From assembly GCA_946902875.1 (NCBI GenBank), contig OX336351.1:1984001-2048000 (forward strand): DNA of 64,000 bases. Direction: 5' to 3'. The stretch comes from Nematopogon swammerdamellus (lineage: Eukaryota > Arthropoda > Insecta > Lepidoptera > Adelidae). The notes beneath the pieces were generated by a model. The model was given only the letters and a program-made list of their open reading frames with translations. It was not told the origin of the DNA and did not search any database. The translations under genes were made by a program, and so were the position numbers. Of this stretch, positions 11,395 through 21,423 are shown piece by piece (the stretch's first letter is position 1; each line of letters begins with the position of its first letter).

Positions 11395-11562
11395 ATATAC
11401 ATATTCTGTGAAAATTTCATATAATAACATATTCTGTGAAAATTTCAACGGGCTACCTGTTACCGTTCAAGACATACAGCCCTCGGACAGACATACAGAC
11501 AGACAGACAGACGGCGTAGGCTTAGTAATAGGGTCCCGTATCGGATACGGAATCCTAAATAT
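11395..11562 (-). mobile_element. Rep-K 5' part
   Basis: Minus strand: 'tttaggattccgtatccgat', 'attactaagcctacgccg', CTGTC repeats, 'cgagggctgtatgtcttgaa', then 'gttgaaattttcacagaata'. The last motif is duplicated in tandem ('cacagaatatg' twice). The terminal 'cacttggccgg' end is absent. Confidence 0.65.
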
Positions 11563-11825
11563 GAGAATCCGTTTCCATCGCACCGACTCGCTCTGCAGCA
11601 GCGGCGCTAAGGCGTCGCATCGTAGGCGCTTCGCTCTCTTGCAAATTGTCTACACAGATATCGGCGATGGAAGATTACAGAGCAATCTATAACCGGGCGA
11701 CAAGGTGGATCTGCCGCAGATTGCTTCACCTGATTGGTGGCAGCGAGGGGAGAGGGGCGGAGAGGTTGCTCTGTCGCCTGGTGCCTTCCCCTCGCGCTCT
11801 CTTCTTTACACAGTAGCGTAGTTAG

Positions 11826-12322
11826 TAGCGCAGTGGGCTGCCTTCGGAAAGTCAAAATTCGCCCTGAGGTCTGATCTTCCGCAAAATTTAAAAACCCGTA
11901 TATATGACCAGTGTGTCCTCCCGGTTATGACGTACGGGTGTGAAGCGTGGACGCTGACGGTCGGCGTTGTCCAAAGGATGAAAGTTGCCCAGCGAGCAAT
12001 GGAGCGAGCCATGCTGGGAATATCGCTACGTGATGTGGTGCGTAACGAGGCAATCCGCCGACGCACCAAAGTAGTCGACATTGGATACCGGGTGGCTAAG
12101 CTGAAGTGGCAGTGGGCTGGGCAAGTCAGCCGAAGAGACGACGACCGTGGGAGTAACCGTGTCCTACACTAGCGGCCGTGGACATGAAAACAGAGTGTGG
12201 GAAGACCACCCAGACATCAAGTACGTCGGCGGAAAGCAGTGGTTCCTAACCGCTGAATGCCGGGAGGACTGGAGGAAAATTGGAGAGGCGTATGTCCAGC
12301 AGTGGACGCTTACACGCTGACT
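11826..12322 (+). mobile_element. LINE-2 (RTE-type) C-terminal remnant
   Basis: An in-frame stretch reads QWAAFGK.KFALRSDLPQNL, then RIYDQCVLPVMTYGCEAWTL, AQRAMERAMLGISLRD, NEAIRRRTKVVDI and AKLKWQWAGQVSRR. These are the thumb and C-terminal motifs of RTE/BovB-like reverse transcriptases. After about 12,170 stops and frame changes appear, and the 3' end reads '(gac)tgactgactgactg', a tandem tail usual for RTE elements. The RT catalytic region is missing, so it cannot move on its own. Confidence 0.85.
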
Positions 12323-12368
12323 GACTGACTGACTGTAGTTAGTAGGGACCTACTAACTAACTAACTAA

Positions 12369-12770
12369 GCGGCGGGTGGCCGAGTGGCTTGGGCATCGGC
12401 TTCTCATGCGAGAGGTCAGAGGTTTGAATCCGGTCGGCGTGTACCAATGAGTTTTTTCTGACGAAAAAATTTACGTACATACCTACACCTGCTGCTTCAC
12501 CGTTCGGAACCGGTGTAAAACCTGTAGGTCCCTTCCCTTGCCCCTTACTAGGTGTTAGGCTCAAATTGTAGCGACTGGGTTGGTACCACCGCACTGGATG
12601 TTAGATGGACTCATAGCAGCCTCAGTTGTGTTATCTTCTAGTCCAGTATAGCCAGCAATCCAGGGAAGTCTCCGGTATGGCACCTACCTTCTCGGAGGTG
12701 ATATTGGCTGATCGGAGCATGTGCTTTGGCCCCTCCGACCCAGCCACCCATACCGGATTACATAAAAAAA
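12369..12770 (+). mobile_element. SINE-C, full length
   Basis: Begins 'agcggcgggtggccgagtgg' (tRNA Ser/Leu-like box A 'tggccgagtggctt'). The box B position 'aggtttgaatcc' is mutated from 'ggttcgaatcc'. The body has 'ccttactaggtgttagg' and 'gggttggtaccaccg'. The tail ends 'ccacccataccggattacat' plus A. It sits directly after the TGAC/TAAC tract at the end of the RTE-type LINE. 12,771-13,076 is unassigned AT-rich DNA. Confidence 0.85.
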
Positions 12771-13076
12771 TACAGTAGCGTAGTAAGTAGGGACCTGAAC
12801 AGGGCGCGGTAATTTTAGGGGCACCAGAACCGTTTGGACTTTTCAGTCATCCATTAAATCGTTGTAAATATACTACTCTGACCATTTGACCGTTAGACAA
12901 ATAATCGAATAGTGTGTTTACAAAAATGACAACAACATAACACAACAACCTATATGGTGCACTCAAATTCAAGAAAATTGAATTTAGGTACGTTATGGAA
13001 ATAGTTTGTATTACTTGTTATCTAATAAAATTTATTTTTCTTTCTGAGTTATTCATTCGTCAGAAATAAAACGCAT

Positions 13077-13406
13077 TTTTTTATTTTTTTTTTATTGAAA
13101 CTGACACGGTTGGCCTCATCACCTACAACATCCGTGATGTCAGCCCATAACACCGGGTGAACTTGGTGCCACGTCAGTGCTTCCCTTCGGTCGTGCCGGC
13201 TACACTGAACTGGACGGAAAACACAAACTATTTGCATAGCCGTTTCGACCGACCTTTCATTCAGTGCGGTGGTACCAACCCAGGCGGTTAAACCCTACCA
13301 CCTAGTAATATAAGAAGGGAGTCATATCCCTTAGTCGCCTTTTACGACATACACGGGGAGAGATGCAGTGGGGCTATTCTTTTAAGGTACCGGCCCCACA
13401 CGGTAC
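13077..13406 (-). mobile_element. SINE-B1, full length
   Basis: Poly(A) complement at the left, SINE-A-type body, then the B head, ending in the near-palindrome 'taccggccccacacggtac'. The junction 'tatccctt'/'agtcgcc' is the same as in the copies at 7,431 and 58,769, so B1 is a propagating form and not a one-off fusion. Confidence 0.8.
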
Positions 13407-13496
13407 AAAATCAAAATTTTGGCATGTACATTCATGATAATGAAAATTACATGAAAGGATCAGAAGGAAGCAGTACAACAAGGAACTAAACATAGT

Positions 13497-13759
13497 ACAT
13501 ACATACATACATACATACCACACACGCTGTATCTCGACAATCAGGTTAAGCAGAGTAAACGATGTTGTGCTGCAAGAACTCTGGAAAATTTCAAAACAAC
13601 ATGGACCACCACGCTTAGCAAAGTATTCGGACAAGATAGGCAGCAAGTAAGGCACTAAGACCCACCTGCTGCACGACTCGGTGGAAGGACCGTGCCAAGG
13701 TGAGAATAGGCAAGCCTGTCGCCCTTTAGCGCGGCATCTCGTCCTTATCCCTTAGTCAT
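13497..13759 (-). mobile_element. SINE-B2, head truncated
   Basis: Starts at the left in a CATA repeat (the tail complement), then 'cacgctgtatctcgacaatc', 'gttgtgctgcaagaactctg' and 'cacctgctgcacgactcggt'. It stops at 'cttatcccttagtc', before the GTACCG terminus. Confidence 0.75.
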
Positions 13760-13966
13760 AGTAAATTAATAAAAATATAAATAGTTTGACATGGCTATTA
13801 AATACACCGAGCATACCTACGGGAGTGGCAACCGTCGAGCGCTAATATATAGGAAAATTAGCCGCGTGTTAGAGCATTTGCACTAATATATAGCGCTGCT
13901 GCGGGATCGACCGTCAGTGCGCTCGCGACTTGGGAACGAAGAACACGTATATGTGCACTACGCAAA

Positions 13967-14050
13967 ATGGCGATTTGTGTAGTTCGTGCGTGTCGAAAGA
14001 GCTCAAGATCATCAGGAATGACAAAAGATGGCGTAACCTTTCATAATTAG
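13967..14050 (+). pseudogene. THAP-domain-like N-terminal fragment (27 codons)
   Basis: The frame from ATG 13,967 reads MAICVVRACRKSSRSSGMTK, then DGVTFHN-stop. A C-x4-C pair near the N-terminus followed by '(D)GV(T)FH' about 15-20 residues on is the signature of the first part of a THAP (C2-CH) zinc finger, where FP and a later C-x2-H would follow. Those parts are absent. No obvious splice donor precedes the stop, although 'ag|gtcatt' follows it directly. It could be a decayed first exon of a THAP gene or the 5' end of a P-element-like transposase. The role is inference. 14,051-14,370 is AT-rich. Confidence 0.4.
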
Positions 14051-14370
14051 GTCATTTTAATGATAATACAATGCTTAAAGCGTGTAAAATACAAAAATTC
14101 CGCGAGCTAGGAGCACGACTGCGCGCCATACTGGGCGCGTACACATGATAGGCAAATTTGACAGACTGGAAAGAAATTTGAAATCAATTATTGTATATGG
14201 GTGTTGTTAGTTTTTTTATGGCAATGACATGGATGAATTCAATTTATAATATGTATTGTTATTATTTCTTTAATATTACGTTTTCTATTTTTTATAATTA
14301 TAAAACAAATATACCTATACAAAACTAATATATTGTATATTATGTATTATTATAATAAGTATTATTATTA

Positions 14371-14510
14371 TCAGTGATAGGAATAGGTAGGACTTATTTA
14401 CCTAAACTTCGAGGAACAGAGTAAAAAATTGGAGACTTCCTTACGACAATATTTTTTTCCGGTTTAATAATACCTATTCATGGTGTTATAATTTCGCGAT
14501 TTAAAAAAAG
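14371..14510 (+). repeat. Left outer inverted end of the foldback
   Basis: Contains 'ttcgaggaacagagtaaaa', 'attggagacttccttacgac' and 'ttccggtttaataatacc'. It is the reverse complement of 17,520-17,653 with a handful of substitutions and a 5-6 bp indel. Confidence 0.85.
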
Positions 14511-16107
14511 TGGCCGCCATTTTGAACTTTTTAGTAACTGGACAGATTGCTTTCAAAATCGACATCTGGGTGTCAGTGAATACGAATCTGTAGTCAAATT
14601 TAAAAAAAGTAGCCGCCATTTTGAAATTTTTAGTTACTGGACCGATTGCTTTCAAAATCGCAGGTATCGATTTTGAAAGCAATCGGTCCAGTAACTAAAA
14701 AGTTCAAAATGGCGGCCTTTTTTTTTTAATTTTGACAACGGATTCGTATTCAGAGCCCACACAGACACCCAGATATCGATTTTGAAAGCAATGAATGAAA
14801 GCAAAGAAAGGTGTATATGTAGGCTCTGAATACGAATCCGTTGTCAAAATTTAAAAAAGTGGCCGCCATTTTGAACTTTTTAGTTACTGGACCGATTGCT
14901 TTCAAAATCGATATCTGGGTGTATGTGTGGGCTCTGAATACGAATCTGTAGTAAAAATTAAAAAAAGTGGCCGCCATTTTGAACTTTTTAGTTACTGGAC
15001 CGATTGCTTTCAAAATCGATATCTGGGTGTCTGTGTGGGCTCTGAATACGAATCTGTAGTCAATATTAAAAAAAACTGGCCGCCATTTTGAACTTTTTAG
15101 TTACTGGACCGATTGCTTTCAAAATCGATATCTGGGTGTTTATGTAGGCTCTGAATACGAATCCGTGGTCAAAATTAAAAAAAGTGACCGCCATTTTGAA
15201 CTTTTTAGTTACTAGACCGATTACTTTCAAAATCGATATCTGGATGTCTGTGTGGGCTCTGAATACGAATCTGTAATCAAAATTTAAAAAAAGTGGCCGC
15301 CATTTTGAACTTTTTAGTTACTGGACCGATTGCTTTCAAAATCGATATCTGGGTGTATGTGGGGGCTCTGAATACGAATCTGTAGACAAAATTTAAAAAA
15401 AGTGGCCGCCATTTTGAACTTTTTAGTTACTGGACCGATTGCTTTCAAAATCGATATCTGGGTGTCTGTGTGGGCTCTGAATACGAATCTGTAGTCAATA
15501 TTAAAAAAAGTGGCCGCCATTTTGAACTTTTTAGTTACTGGACCAATTGCTTTCAAAATCGATATCTGGGTGTTTATGTAGGCTCTGAATACGAATCCGT
15601 GGTCAAAATTAAAAAAAGTGACCGCCATTTTGAACTTTTTAGTTACTAGACCGATTACTTTCAAAATCGATATCTGGATGTCTGTGTGGGCTCTGAATAC
15701 GAATCTGTAATCAAAATAAAAAAAAAGTGGCCGCCATTTTGAACTTTTTAGTTACTGGACCGATTGCTTTCAAAATCGATATCTGGGTGTATGTGGGGGC
15801 TCTGAATACGAATCTGTAGTAAAAATAAAAAAAAGTGGCCGCCATTTTGAACTTTTTAGTTACTGGACCGATTGCTTTCAAAATCGATATCTGGGTGTCT
15901 GTGTGGGCTCTGAATACTAATCTGTAGTCAAAATTTAAAAAAAGTGGCCGCCATTTTGAACTTTTTAGTTACTGGACCGATTGCTTTCAAAATCGATATC
16001 TGGGTGTCTGTGTGGGCCCTAAATACGAAGCCGTTGTCAAAATTTAAAAAAAGTGGCCGCCATTTTGAACTTTTTAGTTACTGGACCGATTGCTTTCAAA
16101 ATCGATA
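14511..16107 (-). repeat. Left arm of about 109-bp units
   Basis: Fourteen minus-orientation units have cores at 14,511, 14,611, 14,861, 14,971, 15,081, 15,189, 15,298, 15,408, 15,514, 15,621, 15,731, 15,839, 15,949 and 16,058. One plus-orientation unit (14,711) is embedded. Units 15,189 and 15,621 share the private variants 'gtgaccgcc' and 'ttactagaccgattactttc', a four-unit higher-order repeat of about 432 bp. Confidence 0.85.
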
Positions 16108-16139
16108 TCATATTTTTTATGTTAACTACATATTGTTAT

Positions 16140-17519
16140 TCAGAGCCCACACAGACATGTAGATATGGGTTTTGAAAGTAATCAGTCCAGTAACTAAAAA
16201 GTTCAAAATGGCGGCCACTTTTTTAAGATTTTGACAACGGATTCGTATTCAGAGCCCACACAGACAAACAAATATCAATTTTAAAAGCAATCGGTCCATT
16301 AACTAAAAAGTTCAAAATGGCGGTCACTTTTTTTAAATTTTGACAACGGATTCGTATTCAGAGTTCACACAGACACCCAGATATCGATTTTGAAAGCAAT
16401 CGGCCCAGTAACTAATAACTTCAAAATGGCGGCCACTTTTTTTAAATTTTGACAACGGATTCGTATTCAGAGCCCACACAGACACCCAGATATCGATTTT
16501 GAAAGCAATCGGTCCAGTAACTAAAAATTTCAAAATGGCGGCCTTTTTTTTAAATTTTGACAATGGATTCGTATTCAGAGCCCACACAGACACCCAGATA
16601 TCGATTTTGAAAGCAATCGGTCCAGTAACTAAAAAGTTCAAAATGGCGGCCACTTTTTTTAAATGTTTACTACAGATTCGTATTCAGAGCCCACACATAC
16701 ACCCAGATATCGATTTTGAAAGCAATCGGTCCAGTAACTAAAAAGTTCAAAATGGCGGCCACTTTTTTTAAATTTTACAACGGATTCGTATTCAGAGCCC
16801 ACACAGACACCCAGATATCGATTTTGAAAGCAATCGGTCCAGTAACTAAAAAGTTCAAAATGGCGGCCACTTTTTTTAAATGTTTACTACAGATTCGTAT
16901 TCAGAGCCCACACATACACCCAGATATCGATTTTGAAAGCAATCGGTCCAGTAACTAAAAAGTTCAAAATGGCGGCTACTTTTTTTAAATTTTGACTATA
17001 GATTCGTATCCAGAGTCCACACAGACGCCCATATATCGATTTTGAAAGAAATCGGTCCAGTAACTAAAAAGATCAAAATGGCGGCCACTTTTTTAAATTT
17101 TTACTACAGATTCGTATTCAGAGCCCACACTGACACCCAGATATCGATTTTGAAAGCAATCGGTCCAGTAACTAAAAAGTTCAAAATGGCGGCCACTTTT
17201 TTTAAATGTTTACTACAGATTCGTATTCAGAGCCCACACATACACCCAGATATCGATTTTGAAAGCAATCGGTCCAGTAACTAAAAAGTTCAAAATGGCG
17301 GCTACTTTTTTTAAATTTTGACTATAGATTCGTATCCAGAGTCCACACAGACGCCCATATATCGATTTTGAAAGAAATCGGTCCAGTAACTAAAAAGTTC
17401 AAAATGGCGGCCACTTTTTTAAATTTTTACTACAGATATTCAGAGCCCACACTGACACCCAGATATCGATTTTGAAAGCAATCGGTCCAGTAACTAAAAA
17501 GTTCAAAATGGTGGCCACT
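16140..17519 (+). repeat. Right arm of about 109-bp units
   Basis: Thirteen units have cores from 16,211 to 17,511. Variants 'ggcggctac', 'gactatagattcgtatccag' and 'gcccatatatcgattttg' recur at 16,971 and 17,297, a three-unit higher-order repeat of about 326 bp. The two arms therefore homogenised separately. Confidence 0.85.
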
Positions 17520-17653
17520 TTTTTCAAATCGCGAAATTAAAACACCATGAATATTATTAAACCGGAAAAAAATATTGTCTTAAGGAAGTCTCCAATCTTT
17601 TACTCTGTTCCTCGAAATTTAGGTAAATAAGCCCTACTTATTCCTATCACTGA
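17520..17653 (-). repeat. Right outer inverted end of the foldback
   Basis: Complement of 14,371-14,510: 'tcaaatcgcgaaattaaaac', 'attaaaccggaaaaaaata', 'ttactctgttcctcgaaatt', ending 'cctatcactga'. From 17,654 to 18,400 is unassigned sequence containing a short palindrome 'tatcgcggggcgcgata'. Confidence 0.85.
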
Positions 17654-18396
17654 TTATTAGTACAACTTTTCAAAAATATTAAAACAACAGTCTTGTTTAA
17701 TTTTTCAATATTTTTTTTTGGATTCAAACAATAATATTCGTTCAGTAAAAACTATTTGAAATAATATTACAAATAACAATTTCAAAATTCACAGATATAC
17801 CGCACCATCATTGTCCGTCAGACTGGCATTCGTAGTGATCCCGTCAAGTTGCCGTCAAGCAAGGCTTCCGATTGGTCGGACGGTCGGCTCTTACTACCAG
17901 ATACCCGAGCCAAGCCAGCGATAACAAACCTGTCGCTCGCCTTGCTCGCTCTGTCTCTCTCCATATCGCGGGGCGCGATATGGGTAACGGAGATAGACAA
18001 GTCACGTCATAAAAGATTAAATTGCGATTTTGATTTTCGTAGTAGTAGGGATTTTTGGCTAGCCGTGCTCCGATACAAACGCAGTAGCGTTGCGTCTCCC
18101 GTAGGTATTCTCCTTGATTAAATAGAAAAAGCGTTCCTTTGTCCAGCGGGGCGATGACGTGAACCGCCCCTTTTGTAAGAAGCTCGCTACGGCCCTGAAT
18201 CTGTGTGATTCCTGTAGATGGCCCCCTTCTCGCATCTTGTACCTCCTCTTATTCCCGCTGAACCGAACCTTTGACAGCTTATTGGAACTGGGAACGCTTC
18301 GAATAACGCGTTTCAACTTCCGAAATAAAAATATGTTACTTCATGTTTTTTTGATAAGTTTTCTTCACGATTCTTCCGTACAACGTCATAACTACC

Positions 18397-18400
<4 letters not shown>

Positions 18401-18435
<35 letters not shown>
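18401..18435. repeat. (TA)n microsatellite
   Basis: About 17 TA units run directly into the CATA repeat that forms the tail of the adjacent SINE-B2. Confidence 0.95.
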
Positions 18436-18440
<5 letters not shown>

Positions 18441-18732
18441 CATACATACATAATATACCACACGCTATATCTCGAAAATCGGGGTAAGCAGTGTAATAGG
18501 TGCTGTGCTGCAAGTACTCTTGTAAATTAAATTAAACCTAACCTAACCTACCCTAACCCACCAACATGTTTAGCAATGTATTGGACAAGATAACTATCAA
18601 GCAGCAAGTCAGGCACGAAGACCCACCTGCTGCATGACTCGGTGGAAGGACTGTGCCAAGGTGAGAGGTGGCTATCCTGTCGCGCTTGAGCACGATGGGG
18701 GCTATTATTTTTAAGTACCGACCCCACATGGC
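18436..18732 (-). mobile_element. SINE-B2 carrying a CCTAA patch
   Basis: Family order holds ('cgctatatctcgaaaatcgg', 'ctgctgcatgactcggtgga', 'taagtaccgaccccacatgg'). At 18,537-18,562 the usual 'cagcacaacaccgacc' is replaced by CCTAACCTAACC-type repeats, which are like the insect telomere repeat TTAGG. Confidence 0.8.
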
Positions 18733-18830
18733 AAAATATATTAATGTGGTCAACACTGTGATCTATCTCAAGAACATCTAGATTAGTCTTACGACTAATA
18801 CCTTTTTCATTACCAGATTCCAGATTCAGG

Positions 18831-19075
18831 TTTTTTTTTTATGGAAACTGACACGGTTGGCTACATCACCTACAACATCCGTGATGTCAGCCCATAACAC
18901 CGGGTGATCTAGGTGCCATGTCAGTGCTTCCCTTCATTTCGCGCCGGCTACACTGAACTGGACGGAAAACACGAACTATTTACATAGCCGTTTCGACTGG
19001 ACGTTTCGCTCAGTGCGGTGGCACCAACCAGGCCGGGATAAACCCTACCACCTAGTAAGGTAAGAAGGAAAGGAG
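18831..19075 (-). mobile_element. SINE-A body without head
   Basis: T-run, 'atggaaactgacacggttgg', the body, and an end in 'cctagtaaggtaagaagg'. It then gives way to GA-rich sequence, and 19,076-19,415 is otherwise unassigned. Confidence 0.8.
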
Positions 19076-19415
19076 AGGGAGAGGGGTATTGGCGCGAGGA
19101 GCGAGCGGGTGGGGGAAGTTGACTAAACGTGTAGCGACGTCGGCTGTTCGCGATAGACTGACTCAGTTGCGGCTGGATGGCCTAAGCAGGGTGGAACACG
19201 GCGCGCTTTCCGAGTACACTCTCTAGTAAGAAGTACATATTCTCGACAGTTTTTTACGGTGGAATTTGGAACAAATAATACAACAGAAACAAAAATTACA
19301 CTTCCGGTTTAAGAAGCTGTATGTATCCAGTAAATGATTTGATTTGATTTTGATTTGAAACGTACCAAAAAAAAAACAAAAAACAAAAACCTTAGTCTTC
19401 ACAAAAGGTATTTGT

Positions 19416-19788
19416 ATGGAAACTGATACGGTTGCTTACTACATCCGTGATGTCAGCCCATAACCTATAACACCTTAGTGGTAACACCTTATAGGTGTCA
19501 TGTCAGTGCTTCACTCCGGTCGTGCCGGCTACACTGAACTGAACGGTAAACACGAATAATTTACATAGCCGTTTCAACCGACATTTCATAAAGTGCAGTG
19601 GTATCAACCCGGGTGGGCTAAACCCTGCGACCTAGTAAGGCAAGGAGGGAAGGGACCTACAGTTTTACGTGAAATCCGATCCACGGCCAGCCTTCAACCG
19701 TCGAGCGGTCACCCATCCAAGTGCTGACCACGCTCAGGGTTGCTTAACAACAGTCGACCGACCGCACCACTGAGCTACCGAGGCTGAC
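19416..19788 (-). mobile_element. SINE-A, full length
   Basis: Complete from 'atggaaactgatacgg' to 'accgaggctgac'. A 20-bp tandem duplication near the 3' end ('taacacctta' repeated) is private to this copy. The 5S-like segment is partly degraded ('ccatccaagtgctgaccacg'). Confidence 0.85.
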
Positions 19789-20239
19789 ATATCCTGAGTA
19801 GATCCCATAGAAATAACCTAAGATCCTTCTTTATGGTCTAATGCTAAATCCAAATTTACGTCGGTTGTTATATGGCGATGATATTGTGATTTTTATAAAC
19901 GAAATTAATAAAATAAATTGAATCGCGGTCTAAAATACACAAGCACAATTTACGGAGGCATTATTTTTTAATCTTTGAAATTAATTTTCTCGAGGATTAC
20001 ATGGAGGATTGGCCTGAAATTCGTATTTTCTCCTTTTTAATTTATATCTACTACGTAAGTTTTGACGTAGCCTAGGTGACGTGTATGTCACCTAGGCTAC
20101 GTCTCTCTGTGTATGTTGTATGAAATGGCTATAGGATAACGTACCTACTTGAGATTCGAAAACTACGGAAATGCCTTATTGCCTGAAGTACAGAAAGGAC
20201 ATGACTTTCGTAATGGAGCGAAATTTTTCTGAATGTTTT
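19789..20239. other. Unassigned, with a short palindrome
   Basis: Contains 'cgtagcctaggtgacgtg', then 'cacctaggctacg' at 20,069-20,103, a near-perfect inverted repeat. No coding sequence recognised. Confidence 0.4.
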
Positions 20240-20322
20240 CATGTATGTATGTATTTATGTATGTTTGTATATATGTATGTAAGTATCTATGTATGTTTGT
20301 ATGTATGCATACATGTATGTAC
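20240..20322. repeat. Imperfect (ATGT)n microsatellite
   Basis: ATGT repeats with point changes, followed by 'actcctaaacgatttgtgcg', which has the look of a dispersed-repeat core. No second copy lies in this window. Confidence 0.8.
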
Positions 20323-20549
20323 GTATTTTAGGATCACCGTGACTCCTAAACGATTTGTGCGATTTTGATTATTCTGGCGTCATTCGGTTTTGCATTACTA
20401 CCTACCTACGTACGGGTAACACTGGACATTCATTTTTTTTTAAATTAAAATGGCGGCCGAAAATAATGTTTTTCCAAAATGAAAAACCCATTGAGTGGAG
20501 TATCACTGTTCAGAGCTAGAAATTGTGATTTAAAAAACATATTAATTGT

Positions 20550-20887
20550 ACATACATACATACATACATACATATCACACACGCTGACTCCCGACAATCG
20601 GGGTAAGCGGAGTAATCGGTGTTGTGCTGCAAGAACTCTGGTAAATTACAGCACAACACCGAACACCACGTTTCGCAAAGTATTCGGACAAGATTCAATC
20701 GATCAAGCAGCACGTAAGGCACGAAGACCCACCTGCTGCATGACTCGGTGGAAGTACCGTGCCAAGGTGAGAGGTGGTTAGCCTGTCGCCCTTTAGGTCG
20801 GCATCTTGTCCTTAGTCGCCTTTTACGACATGCATGGGAAGAGATGCAGTGGGGCTATTCTTTTTAAGTACCGGCCCCACGCGGTAC
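20550..20887 (-). mobile_element. SINE-B2, full length
   Basis: CATA tail complement at the left, 'gctgactcccgacaatcggg', and 'attcggacaagattcaatcg' with an extra 'caatcgat' block compared with other copies. It ends on the B terminus 'taccggccccacgcggtac'. A good reference for the B2 form. Confidence 0.85.
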
Positions 20888-20930
20888 CGGTATTAATTTT
20901 ACATAAATATTTTATGTTTTATCTCTAACA

Positions 20931-21168
20931 CTAGCCGTGCCCGCGGCTCCGCCCGCTCTCATATTTCACTTCACTGCTAACCTCATAAGCCATTTAGCGT
21001 GATAGTAAGTAGCCTATAGTTGATGGGAAGAATCAAGCTATCCGTAGAATTTTGTTTTATTAAAATCGGTTCAGTGGTTCTCGAGTTATAAGCGGACAGA
21101 CAGACATACACTCAGACACTCAGACACTCAGACAGAAAGCAGACGTTGGATTTTATTATAGGTAAGGA
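20931..21168 (-). mobile_element. Rep-I copy
   Basis: 'gtgcccgcggctccgcccgc', 'tagcgtgatagtaagtagcc', 'ttgatgggaagaatcaagct', then 'gcagacgttggattttatta'. It faces an inverted partner at 21,424-21,643. With that partner it forms a 713-bp structure with roughly 220-bp inverted arms. Confidence 0.75.
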
Positions 21169-21247
21169 TGCACTCGATGTTTACCTACATATTTCTTAAC
21201 TAGATAGAAGCAAAGCTTAACACGAAGAGAAAAAATTACGCCCTGAC

Positions 21248-21305
21248 CATGATTCGAACCTGGTACTCCGGCTTGAGCCGCCAGCGCGTTGCCAATTCCG
21301 CCATC
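21248..21305 (-). mobile_element. tRNA-like SINE head remnant
   Basis: Minus strand: 'gatggcggaattggcaacg', then box B-like 'caggttcgaatcatgg'. It has tRNA-like spacing, but the arms do not close into a full cloverleaf. It lies between the two Rep-I arms. Confidence 0.4.
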
Positions 21306-21423
21306 GGGTCGATGGCGTACTCCCTAAACATTTCTGGACAGTCACATCTTCTATTAGTACACAGTATATACATTCTATATAGTATATATCCTTCCTTCCT
21401 TCCTTATCCTCCTTCCTTACCTA

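Larger units (their letters stand above)
14371..17653. mobile_element. 3.28-kb foldback element with tandem-repeat arms
   Basis: Terminal 'tcagtgataggaata' at 14,371 is mirrored by 'ttcctatcactga' ending 17,653, with 'ttatta' on both outer sides (14,365-14,370 and 17,654-17,659) as a candidate 6-bp target duplication in low-complexity DNA. Outer unique inverted ends of about 140 bp are followed by 28 units of about 109 bp, 14 per orientation. The main turn lies at 16,108-16,140, with a smaller inverted patch at 14,660-14,790. No transposase is encoded, and the many frames here are repeat translations. The architecture is that of Foldback/Galileo-type elements. Superfamily membership is inference. 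Confidence 0.8.

Noticed and set aside
14464..17284. Several overlapping frames of 70-116 codons with repeating peptides (for example KAIGPVTKKFKMAATFF)
   Set aside because: They are translations of the 109-bp foldback units in both orientations and give the same peptides on opposite strands, which is repeat structure and not a protein family.
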